Shown one piece after another: positions 47,017-58,802 of a DNA stretch of 64,000 nucleotides. The position numbers were made by a program, and so were the translations under genes. Within the stretch, counting starts at the first letter, position 1, and the number at the start of each line of letters is the position of its first letter. The notes under the pieces are model-generated. The model worked only from the letters and a program-made list of their open reading frames with translations, was not told where the DNA came from and ran no database searches. Origin of the DNA: Kalaharituber pfeilii (taxonomy: Eukaryota; Ascomycota; Pezizomycetes; Pezizales; Pezizaceae). The stretch spans positions 372,001 through 436,000 of the forward strand of contig WHUZ01000030.1 of the NCBI GenBank assembly GCA_015179045.1, written 5' to 3'.

Positions 47017-47906
47017 AGTATGCTACCCTTTGAATTCCTCTGGAGGCGTAGCCGAACGTGAGAGGTAGAGGTGCCAAATGTGGAAATACAGGAGTGCTGC
47101 TACGGGTGTACGGAAAAAAAAAGAAAAGAATTCTGAAGTTAATCTAGGTTAGCAAGGCGTCTTGGACCTTAGTTGTAAGTACTACCATGAAACATGTAGA
47201 CCTCCTTAGGGTTTAGTAGCACGGACACCGAGCACTACCGACTCAGCACCACTGACCCATACCCAGCACCACCCATGCCCAGTACCAAGAACACCTACTC
47301 TACGATCTTTACTTCACATTTGGTCAACTATAAGTCTATTGTATTGGTAGGTTACCTACTCAATTTGTTATACGTATACTTGCAAAGAACTCGCATGGAA
47401 GATTAAGAGGGATTGCAGATTCTACTATCCAATTCTGTTTTTATAGACATGCAATGGCATCAGCAGCAATATATGCAAAGGTAAGTACAAGCCAGCAGAC
47501 TACAATGAGTTATAGTGAAACTGACCAAGTGAGATATCAGCATTCATTACTTCACATATGACTTATGTATGCCATGGTCTAGAAGGTATCTGAAATATAG
47601 ACCTCCAGAATGGAGTGAAAATTTTTCACTGCATAGTGCTTTCTCTTGCATATCTTACTACACTTGGATTGAAGTGAAGAAACCTGTGGCAGGAATATGT
47701 CAAAGTGGGAGTCAAAAGCTAAACCTACAGTATAGATAGCTATGCATTGTATAGGTGTCAAATGAATTAAGTAAACCTCTATCAAATATTCATACGGTGA
47801 ATTTCTATCCATGTCCAGTGTTTCTATAGACTTAAACCTGAGATTTTGTACCACAATGCAGTAGGAATTCGGATACTGATTTGCTGTATGGATGTTATAG
47901 GCTATT
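47017..47906. other. AT-rich foreign sequence inside the transporter relic
   Basis: No coding match. This is the remainder of the insertion that separates the two transporter halves. GACTTATG, next to the LINE tail at 46268-46275, recurs at 47560-47567 and might mark a duplication, but it is too short to rely on. Confidence 0.35.
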
Positions 47907-49068
47907 CTCGAGAGCCCAAGGTATTTGATACCGAAAGATAGGCAAGAAGAAGCTCTCGCTATTCTGGTCAAGTACCATGCAGGTAATTTACCTCATGTCC
48001 AGCCCATCCCCCACCCCCATGGCGAATGCACACTCGTATTCACCCTCTCTGGTGCCTTAAAGTCTATCAATACCCTACTAACCCCCTCGAACAGAGGGCG
48101 ACGAATCCTCCGAACTCACCCAAGCCGAGTTTGCCCAAATCAGCGCCGCCATAGCCCTCGAAAAGGAGAACGCAAAAGATGACCTGGCGCCAGTACTTCA
48201 CGACTGCCGCCAACCGGCACCGTGCCGTCATCACCCTCTGCGTCGGCGTTTTCACGCAATGGCCCCGAAACAACCCACTGTCATTCTATCTGAAGAAAAT
48301 TCTCTAGCAAGCCGGTATCAAGGGCAGCAAACGGCAGAACATCGCTAACTTGGGTAATACGTGCTGGAGATTGCGAATGCCCTCGTCACGGCGCTTGCGG
48401 TGTACAGGTTCAAGCGGAGGACGATGTATTTAAGTGTATCACGTGCATTTTATGCGTCTATATTGCACTGACAGTGTCGGCGGCGCAGTATGCGCGGAAT
48501 GGGACCACTGCGTCGGGTATTGCGACAGTCACGGTGATATTTTTGTATGGTCCGTTTTACAATATGGATTTAATGCATTGACTTACAGTAAGATTCCCTT
48601 TCCGCTCCCATCTTTCCCCATTTCTCACATTCTCTTTTCTACCGTCCCTTTCGAAATATCCCCTTGAATCACAAATAGGATATATCTATATGCTAACTAA
48701 AACCCTTCCTCCTACAACTCAGCCCTACCTTGTTGAAATCTTTCCTTTCGCTATCCACGCCAAAGGCATCACGGTGCAGCAATGGTGGGTGCGAGCGGCG
48801 AATTTTATAAACACATTCGTAAACCCCATCGGCATGGACACGATCGGGTGGCAGTACTACATTTTCTATTGCAGCTGGATTACGTTTGAGGATACTGTAT
48901 CTATTTCTTGTTTCCGGAGACAAGTGGGAGGACGTTGGAGGAGCTGGCGTTTATGTTTGAGGGAGAGGAGAAGAATAAGGAGATGGTGAAGAGGATGGGA
49001 AAGTGGTGAAGACTGCGGATGAGGATGGTGACGAGAAGGAGGAGGTTGTGGGTGTAGAGAAGGTGTAA
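47907..49068 (+). pseudogene. MFS sugar transporter relic, 3' part
   Basis: It resumes with ESPRYLIPKDRQEEALAIL and VKYHA, then an intron 47983-48094 with a perfect TACTAAC branch site, then EGDESSELTQAEFAQISAAI and NRHRAVITLCVGVFTQWPRN. An in-frame TAG at 48305-48307 follows. After a shift come EIANALVTALAVYRFKRRTM and AQYARNGTTASGIATVTVIF. A second intron (about 48590-48721) leads to YLVEIFPFAIHAKGITVQQW, NTFVNPIGMDTIGWQYYIFY and, after further one-base shifts near 48893, the classic PETSGRTLEELAFMFEGEE. Another shift is needed to reach the tail EEVVGVEKV and the stop at 49066-49068. At least three shifts and two stops over both halves make inactivity certain. PESPR and PET-x-GRTLEE are family signatures. 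Confidence 0.88.
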
Positions 49069-52000
49069 GAGGACTAGCGTGGTGGGATCGGGGCGGAGTT
49101 GTAGGTTTTTATGTGAAAAGATAACATTAGTTATCTACATCTTTTATGGGTTTATGGATACGGATATGTACGGGCACGGTGTCTTTTTATTATCTCGCCA
49201 ATTCAATTGCAATCTTGGATATGATCTAAGGATGTTTATTCAACGTATATCTTCGCACCTCATTGCACACTTGAATTAATATATCGTAACCCCTACAACC
49301 GACCCCTACATGGTTCCACCGCATCATCTACACGCCACCGCCATACGTCACACCTCTGGCGGCCGCAATAGACGATCTGGGGGCAAGTAACTACAGATTA
49401 ATATGATCCCTTGCGGATATGTTATGCTCTCGAAAAATATAGTCATGTGTGGGAAATTTGGGTCGAGGTAGATAGGTTGGACTGTATATAAGTAATCACT
49501 TGGTTCAAGGGGGTATGATACCTAATACTGGGCTACCTTGTAGTGATGGTTTTTGACATGTAAAAGATGTGTGATTTTCTGAGAGATGATGAATGTTGAG
49601 ATGTTGGTTACCGCTATAAATTTGTGTACTCATATGTGGGGTATATATTTTAGGGGAATTCAGATTAGAAATATCTGACCGAATACGTGTTCACAGGTTC
49701 ACAATCTGCACCCATTTTTAGGGGAGGCCATATTCGGTCTTTGGTGTTGGTCCTTAGTGGGACTCCGCATGTCATGAAGGTCTTGTTCATAAATCTCTTA
49801 TCGAACCACTGGCAAAGCGAAATTTGATCAGGTATCAATTTTCATATTTGACTGCATATTAGAGGTGCAGTGTCCGAATACGAGGCCCCAAATCTGCCCG
49901 AATTTGGACCGTACATCAGCACTTCAAGTTGTCCAAACATTTTTTTTTTTTTTCTTTTTGTATGAAGTTGTGGACATGAAATTACCAGGTCGGAAATCTG
50001 CATTTTCATAACCGCCATATCCGACCGGACACATCCAGTCTGAATACCCCTTATAACTTGTGTACTTATTTCTGATACAGCCGTAAATAATTGGTGTGGA
50101 GAAGAGGCATGTCCATCCGGTGGCATTCGTGCGCGAAGGCTGAACTGTTACCCTCAACAGTTAGCGACATAACCATCTTTGTCAAGCTCCTGCCAAAAAA
50201 GGAAAGTGTCAAGCTATTAGGTTAGCTGTAAATCTTGGCAAAAGCAAAACACAACCCACCAAGGTACCCGCGTGGGAGGACAGGTAGCTACCAAGGTTCT
50301 TACTATTACCTGGTAGCTATCTATAGTACGGAGATTAATTTCTCCCACATGAATCATGACCACCTATAAATCTATATAGATTCCAGGGTTCGAGACTGGA
50401 TTTCCGGAGCTGTTAAATCTGGGCGACGCGAACAGCAACAAAATGAAAGAACCACGCTTGGCAACGGAGATTTAGGAACGAATCAGATGGAGTGTTATAT
50501 TGAAATAGAGCGATCGATTTGAGATGAAGGGGTCAAGTGGTCGCTGGAGATTATTTGCGAGATTGGGGGGACCCAGGCCGGATGGGTCGAGCTGTGAAAG
50601 ATTTATGGCGTGAGCGTTTATTGATCCCTTACGTGCATACTCATCCTCGTCTGGATCTGTTTGTTCCTTCTCCTAATCTGATATCGCCTTTTGGTTGCTT
50701 CGAAAGATATTGATGGGAAAGGGTTGCAAGTGGAATAAGGAAGCACTACCTTTCTCCGGTAAGGGATAGACCCGGATGTGTGGTGGATGATTACGAAGTG
50801 CTACACATGGCATGGAGGACAATATTGCTTTCAGGGTTTGGAAAACTGGTCTCCCATGAGCGATCGAGATCTGGTCCTTGCTGATTTTTTCCCGACAAAT
50901 TTGAAGCATCTGTTTTTTGTCAGCAAAAGTGCTGACGGAGAAACCATAGGTTAGAAATGCAAAATGGGATTTGTCAAAAGACGACAACGAGACGATGGCT
51001 TGTGGGCGCCATTGCAGATATATATATATCTTTACACGGAATCTGATCGATACATCACTTTACTTCCCCAAGCGACATTAATGGGAGATAGTGAGAGATA
51101 AAGATATGAAATGGTTGTGAGGTGGTGTGATACCAGAGATAGAAAGATTCACAGAACGATGTACTGCGTCGAAAGGGAGGGGAGTAAAGGGCATATTGAA
51201 CCCAACTATATGACTGATTTAAGGTGGCGTGCGGGAGGCTTGCAAAAAATGGCTTGTAAATGGTTTAGCAATAATGGGGTTATGGGGTTTTGCTGACTTG
51301 CTTTCAGGGTAATAGCTCTATTTGATAGAAGGTGAGGGAATCTTTTCAAATCTCCCACCATTTGCTTGCAGGAAGGGTTAAACTTAGTGCTGGGATTCAC
51401 AATGATGATGAAGTTCACCCGCGCTGAAGGAGAAAAGACCACATTTCCATGTGATTCCGAAAGTCTAGCAGACGGCTGTCGACCGCGTCAGATCCGTTGC
51501 AAGTCACATGGGACATTCAGATTGTTTACGCAGAACAACTATACGATATGCTTCTTACAAGCGAGAGGTTGGATTTGTGGATAGTGAAGAAATGGCAATG
51601 GAAGGGTGCATGGATCGAACTCGGCAAAAGTAGACCTCGAATCTGATTCATACTTTGCATTTGAACCGATAAAATCGACTCGGAACTTGAACCAAACGCA
51701 CTTCCAGATGTTGCAGAACTGGGTACTATCTCCGAGCTCCAGGACCCAAACAAACGCCGGAGGGGGATAGCATGAAACGGGGTCCGAATATTTGTCAATT
51801 GTCCAATTTTAAGTTGCATCCATCTCTTAAGATGTGCGCGCGCTGCTACATTTGATGCGCTTTGCGGTGTGATAGGACTCGATAGGGGTAGTTTTAGGGC
51901 TGACGGTGGGTGAGATCGGTGAGTTTAAAGATGGTCCCAGAGGGAGATGGATGGATGAAAGGGAATGGGGAGGCATTGGTAGGAGAGATCGTTAGGAGGG

Positions 52001-55000
52001 TTGTGGAGATGTAAGAGGGGATATTTTCGAGTGCTAAAATGCAGCAGGGTCTTGACAGTTCACAGTACATATACAGCCCTCTCACCACCACAATTGACAA
52101 TCGCACGGCCAGCCATTGCTTTCTTTACCGTGGTTGATGTCTATTTAGGAGCACAGAAGTTGCCCGCATACATTGCTGACTCGACCAGCTTGACACATCG
52201 GCTCTAGAATTCTCCACCAACACATGATGAGCCGAGTTGCCAGAATCAACAAAATTACAAGTGACGTCATTTTTTTGCATCTCGCATTGAAGGTCATTTG
52301 AAGATGCAGTGGGCGGGCGAGATAATGACAGGAGGAGAGAAAATAATCTAAAGCGGGTTGAGCACAACGCAAAATGTGAAACGAGGATGGGCGGCCATGG
52401 GGAGTCATTGGAGAGTGGCTCCGGCACCTAGCATATTTTCAAATGAATGTTAGGTTTTTTCGAATCGGACATGGAAACAGGGGACGTCTCAACAATGGCA
52501 ATATGTGGTAATAATGTTCCGCAGGACTAACGAATGGAATTGATGGCATTAATTCAACATATTGGGTTTCAACAATCCAAGGTGACGGGAAGGCTTCGAT
52601 CTATAAGAGGATTAGGACCATGGGTTGAAACGACTCGAGAAGCGTGGACAGGAAATTGTGGGTGGCAGCTTTGGGACTGCTGGTAGCATTGACGATGATG
52701 CGGCGGGATAAAGAGGGGGCATGTTTTAAATTGAGGAAGGTTCTTGATAGAAATGGACAAAATAGGAGGAAGCTGGTTGGAAGAGAAATGGGAGCTCTGG
52801 AATGATATTTACGAAGAATTGGTCGATATTACTAACAGACAGATTGCTGGATCTGAATTGATATCATTCACTCCGAAGCACAGTAAAGCGAGTCATGTCT
52901 TTGCAAACCAGCTATTGAGGGGGGGAGGTTAATGGATTAGAGCTGGCGATGGGTCGGAATGAAGCATGTGGGGGTTGAGGGGCTTTTGCCAATCCAGTCG
53001 CAGAGAGACCACTAGAAGAGTTTATGAATGGGATATGTCAGGCGAGATTTCAAAGGTCCTGGGAAATGTTCTTGTGGGGACTGGGAAGTTGAATTGAGAG
53101 CAAATTTGTGCAGTGTCTTTTGGTTGGGTTCTAACAAGAGATTCAGAGGGGCCAACATTGGCAAGATGTCGGTATGCTTTGGTGAAGTCTTTTTGGGGAA
53201 GGCAATGCACGTGAAAGCTAGCAGGTGTATAATGATATATTACAGCAAGTTAATGAAATATTACCTAGCACGATGTTTTTGGTGCACGGAGAGGGGTGTT
53301 GAACGAGTGGTACATGTATCGACAACAGATTATGGAAATTGCAGAGGGTCTGCATAAGCATACTGAATTACGCTATTTTTTTTATTGGAAAGAAAATAAT
53401 ACATTCGTACTGTATCACATGGCCAGTACTAGTTCCCAAACCCCGTTTTCAGGATTTATTGAAGGAAGCAGACTTATTTTATCTGATACTTGGCCAATAA
53501 AGATGATCTGAGACTTAGTGCGTCAGAAAAGGCAGCCCATCCTCTGTTTCTAGAATAATGCACTTGATACCCGCTTGTGCCCCGTTTCCCCATGCACTTG
53601 GACGTGGTGAGAAACTGCCGGAAAGGGAAATATAAGATTTCGCTTGCCAAGACACTAGGAATTTCACCTGTAGCGTTTTGCCTTAAGCTTTGATGCCTCG
53701 TCAAACCTGTAATGGAAGAAACTAGTTGGAATGAAAACTACTTGACGTGTTCCTTCTTTATATCAAGTTTTAGTATGTACTTTAGCTCTGTTAAGCATCC
53801 CACGGAGACGGAAGTAACGGGAGATCCAATATGCATAACGACGGATACTGACAACACTTGGTTGCCAGTATCCCCAATAGTTGTTGGTGAGTTAGAGTTC
53901 ACACGGCAGTTGGATGGATCGATGGGTTCTTGCATGCAAACAAGGCGTATTACGGAAGAGGGACAAGTAGGGCAGACGGGATGGGGTGGGTATAGTTGCA
54001 GGGGGACCGAATTGAGGTGATGTAAAATTTAAGTAGCCTTGTGTGGGTTACGGTGTATGCGGCACCATTGGGATACCCTTATACGGTTCCTATTGGAAGT
54101 TTGTTTGTAATCGACTGACCAAGTTTTCGTTGGGTTTCACGTTTGTAGGAGAGAGGGACCATTAGCAAATTTCTATATCGAGCAAACTGGGGTGGTATCA
54201 CCAAATATCTGTACATTTGACGATTGGAGTTTTTATTGGCTAAATAATTTATTGGCTAGTTTTCTACCGCACCAGCAGAATAATTTCATTTGGAGGAAAA
54301 TCTTGGTCACGTGAGATTTTAATGAACAGCTCATGTACGGGTTCATCATAGAAGTTGCGAGAAATAGATATGCCGAGTTCCACCTGTACCGCTTGATCTA
54401 TTTTTCGCAACAGTTCCTTCCGAAAACTACGAAAATAACCTGAATTACATAATCGATCTACGGCATCGTTCCGTCATCCTTGATGGGGAGCCCGGTGATC
54501 GTAAATACCGGTACAACAGACCAGGAGAGAAATCGTAGACAAATGCCGGTCATACTTTTGCCAATTTGCGATGTCAATTCATGGGAGTTAAGGCCAACAG
54601 GGGGTTAAGAGATTATGTCTCATCCGAAATCTATTACATACTATGGGAGAGGAGTGTGCAAATTGACGGCTAGGTACTGTGCCATGTTGAAATTATGGAG
54701 CTTGGCGTTGAAAGGAAAAGAGCGCTAGGGATGTTGCTAGCCTTTCACATTTGTTCGAAACGCACACGAGGGTGATCTCTAGCAGTCCCTCCCCTCGCCA
54801 TTGCCAGGCGCGCCGCTTGTTTTCGTGCCGGGAAAAGAGTGCAAAATAGTGGAAATCCGACGGACGGAGTTAGATGTTTTTCCATGCAGTTAGTTGCCCT
54901 GGTTTTACGAGTCGAACTTTTTGCCATTTCCATACCTAGCAACCGAGGACGCCGCCGCAAGGAGGCTGGTAAAAACTGGTGCTAAGAAGCCCCAGCGGAT

Positions 55001-57096
55001 TCGAAGGCGCCCAGCTTGTAATTGATTCTTTGATCGCTAGCTGTCAACCTACCTCAGGAGGTTGGGATGTTGCGGACGTGCTTCGCTCATAATTGCAACT
55101 CTGTAATCACAGATCCTCCCCTGCGTGCTGTAAGTTACAGTCTAGGGTAAATCATAGTCCTGCTGGGACGCGCTAATTTTTGCTTTTCAGCTCTGCCCAT
55201 CAGTTGCTAATTACAAGTGTCAGCCGCAGCCACTTCTCCCTTCCCCACCCCATCATCCCCTACCTAGTCAGGCCTCCCCCCCCCTGCCTCACACGCATCA
55301 TCCCATCCTGGAGTACAGCTCAGTCAATAATGATCAACACAAAAAATACTAGGATCAGCATTTTGATATCGATGTTCTCTCTCTCTTTTTTGAGTCCTCG
55401 CTTTTTTTTTTTTTTTTTTTCGCCACCAGCCTCTTCTATTTTCCATCGTTTTTTTTTTTTTTTTTTTCTCTCCCCTAACCCTTCAGCCCACGCACGTACT
55501 GTGCTCACTTGTGCTCAGTGCAATTCGTAGAGTACACGCCCCTTCAGCCAGCCATTGAACTGAAATCGTATTATGCCGCAAAAAAAGGCATTTGGTGCAT
55601 CAGCTGTCATGGGCCACACTGCTGCTTTTCATTCGGCAGAAGACTGACCACAGCAGGATAGACGGTAAAAAAAAACGCACCAGCCATTTATTTGAGTCCT
55701 CCTTGCCGAAATTCTCATTTTTATTTTTTTATCTTCTATTTTTATTTTATTTTAATTATTTACCCAAGGGTTTTATTTACGTTTTTCTTTAACTTTCTTT
55801 GAGCACAAAAACAGTTAGCCGGTTGGCAAGATAGATTAGCTTTGTTTTGCTTTTGCGCAATTCGTAAATTTCGCCAAGAAGTAAACAAACCAAACAAAAC
55901 AAACGAACCCCCCCCGACGCCAAATGTGGGATGGGCGGAGGAGGGATGTGCGGAAAGGGACCTGATTCGCTGCGCGCTTCCAGCCCAGTTTCGAATCGAT
56001 TCTTTAGCTGCGACGGCTTAGAGTTCGTGTCTCTTGCTCGCTTTTTGTACGACGTGGATAGGTCCCGCTTTTTGTTTGTGGCCACTCTCGATTCGAGAGT
56101 CGTCTCCCCCACTTAACCCGCACATCCGGTTACCCCAACCTTTGGCTACAGCTCCCGTCCAGTAAAAAAAATAAAAATAAAAAATAAAACACACTCAGCT
56201 CACTTTCTATCTTTTGCCCAATTTCAATGCAGTAATTCGTAATTGTACATGTGTTCAATGGGATGTTGTATTGAATATTAACTGTTATGTCCTATTTTGT
56301 TACATGTATGCACTGTTCACAGCCGCTCGCGAACACTGTTGGCGAAGACCGGGGATACAAAACGGAAGAAGTAAGCAGGGGTACGCGACACGGTAAGTAA
56401 GGGCTAAGTAGGGCCATAACAAGGCAAGGGGGAAAAAAACGAAGTGGCAGGGGAAAGGGGTAAATTTGCCAGAGAAGAGGAAGGGAGAGCAGGAAGGATA
56501 GGGAGCGAAACGGAGTGAGATAGGACCCTTACTGTCGATTTGTTGTACGAGAAATTGGGCAGCTGAAATGTTCTATCGTACTCGGCCAAGTTGTTTGTAC
56601 AAGTGACAACGGCATGCAGTGGACTACCTTTCCTCACAAGTGATACTAAGCGAATGTATGTTTTTTTTTTTTTTTTGCGGGCGTTTGCATTTCTTTTAGT
56701 GATGCATCGTAAAAATTGAACATTAAGCGCACAGAAAGAAAATCTGAACTGCCATCGCGAAAAGACATTGACATACATTTACCGCCGACCGTGACACATA
56801 CATACCAAAATTGACACACGTACATACACAGACCAACAGAGAGAGAAAAAAGGAGGAAACCCCAGTCCAATCCACCTAGCCTTCGAATTAAAAACTAACC
56901 CGTAAAAAACAACTCCTCACACGTCAGATCGCTACAGTTGATACATGTAAGAAGATGCTAAAACAGATTAGAAGAAAAAAACAAAGGAACTAGAAGAAAA
57001 GGAAAGAGGCGAGGAGGGTATTAGAGAGACATGCGGATGATGATATTAAGAGTAGCCGTTTTAGAGGGAGAAAAAAAAGACAAAGTATTGATACAC
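49069..57096. other. 8 kb intergenic, no gene recognised
   Basis: Many frames of 60-100 codons occur on both strands but none carries a recognisable domain. T and A runs occur at 49941-49953, 55401-55420, 55450-55467 and 56661-56676. A weak inverted pair GGTAGCTACCA/TGGTAGCTATC lies at about 50281-50325. The last few hundred bases should contain the HEX1 3' UTR. Confidence 0.45.
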
Positions 57097-58795
57097 TTAG
57101 AGCTTGTGAGCCAAGTGAACAACCTTATAGTCAACAGCCAACTCCTTTCCTTGATCACTGATAACCAATACCCTCACAGCGGCGGAACCCTTCCCGAAGG
57201 CCTCCCTCAACTTGTTGAAGAGGTTGCCCTGGTCGACAACCTTAAGTCCCTGCTTGATCTCACCGGTCTCGGTCATGGCGACGAGCTTGCCGTCGTCACG
57301 GATGTCGATGAGCCTGTATTGCTTGAAGACAGGGCCCAAGAGGGAGTGGAGGACAACAGATGGGGATGGGTGGGAGACAACGCAGGGCTCCTCGTGGAGT
57401 TGCTTGGTGAAGAGGTCAACACCCAGGTACCTGTGCTGACCAGTCTGGGCAGAGGTGGTGATGCGGATGATCTGGCATGGGCGGTGCTGGAGGATCACCA
57501 AGTCACCGATGCGGATGTGATGACATGGGATGGTGAAGGTGGATGCCTTGGGGGCGTGGACGGAGGAAATGGTGGAGGATGCAATGTCCTTGATCTTGTG
57601 GCCCCCGGATGTGGAGTGGGCGTAGGTGGCGTCCTCGTCGTAGTACTCGCTCTTAACCATTGTGTCTGAGAGTGCGTAGGGAGGGGTGCTGTAGAGAAGT
57701 TTCTTGTCGTGAGGGAAGATGTCCTTGAGCTTGAGGTCCTTGTGATGGATGTGGATGTCCTTATACTCGTGATCGGTGTGTGTGTGCTTGACGGGGACGA
57801 AGGAGGGGCGGTCGACGGTATAAGAATGCGCGGGCGTGTGTGGGTGGGAGTGGGAGTGGGAGTGGGAGTGGGCGTGGGAGTGGGCGTGGGAGTGGGCGTG
57901 GGAGCTGGCGGAGCTGGCGGGGCTGCTGGGGGGCAGGGAGGGCTGGTCCACATGCTCGGCGTAGGTGCGCTCGACGATGGTGTGGGTGACGCTGTGCGCT
58001 AGCGGCTGGGCGCCCTCGCCGTAGCTGAGGCCCGTGGTGTGGTGCTGCTGATGCGCCGCCTGCTGATGGTGCTCGTGCTGGTGGTGCTGGTGGTGCTCGT
58101 GGTGCTCGTGGTGCTCGTGGTGCTGGCGCCTGCCGTGCAGGTGGGCGGCCGCATGGGCGGCGACCGCGGGCAGCAGGCGCTGGACGCCGTGGCCGTGCGG
58201 CTTGACGGTGCTCTTGGACGAGTCCGACGAGCTGCTGCTGCTGCTGCTGCTGGTGCTGCTGCTGGACGTCGAGCTGTCCGACGACCGCGACGAGCCCGTG
58301 TACGGCCGCATGTCGTCGCGCTTGCCGCTGGCGCCGTGAGCCACTAGCGCCCCCAGCAGGCTGCTGCTGCCGCCGCCGCCGTGGCCGTGGCCATGGCCGT
58401 GATGGCTGTGGCTGTGGCTGTGGCCGTGGTGATGCAGCGCCGACGAGACCGTGTCCTTGATCCGGTCCTTCAGCTCGTGCCCGTGCTGGAAGTGCCTGTG
58501 GCTCTCCTCGATGTGCACGTCCACATGTGCGACCTGCGGCGGGTGCTGGTGCTGGCTCCCATGGCCGTGGACAGCGCCGTAGGCCGAGGCGGGCAGAGAG
58601 TGCTTGGACGCCACCTCCTCACGCACGAAGCTGTCATGGTGCACCACCGCCTGGTTGACGGCGCCTACGCCCCCATTGTGGTGATGGTGCTCGTGGTGCT
58701 CATGGTGCACGACCGCGCCGATGGAGGGCTCAATGTGCTCCCTGATGTGCTCCTCCGTCGTCGTAGTCTTGGTAGAGTACGCCGACGGGAACACA
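57097..58795 (-). CDS. hex1: HEX1, major Woronin body core protein (main exon)
   Basis: HEX1 self-assembles into the crystalline core of Woronin bodies, peroxisome-derived organelles that plug septal pores after wounding; it is known from Pezizomycotina. The last ~150 residues form the conserved eIF5A-like fold: FTIPCHHIRIGDLVILQHRP, then TGQHRYLGVDLFTKQLHEE, LLGPVFKQYRLIDIRDDGK, AMTETGEIKQGLKVVDQGN and VRVLVISDQGKELAVDYKVV. The chain ends LAHKL, where a peroxisomal PTS1 (SRL in Neurospora) is expected. Before the core lie about 410 residues of low-complexity sequence: His-rich blocks (HEHHEHHEHHQHHQ and HSHAHSHAHS), a Ser run (SSSTSSSSSSSSSDSS), and short acidic/Thr segments such as TKTTTTEEHIREH. 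Long His-rich N-termini occur in some HEX1 isoforms. The frame opens at a GTG, which is not a credible eukaryotic start; CTTCAG just upstream (58796-58801) looks like an acceptor, so one or more 5' exons, with the ATG, remain unidentified. Confidence 0.92.
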
Positions 58796-58802
58796 CTGAA
58801 GG

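Noticed and set aside
52744..52932. 62-codon frame starting MIEMDKIGGSWLEEKWELW
   Set aside because: No domain, no flanking exon and no promoter evidence; it may be chance.
58792..58794. GTG as start of HEX1
   Set aside because: Nuclear genes of fungi do not normally start at GTG; a CTTCAG acceptor lies just upstream, so the frame is an internal exon.
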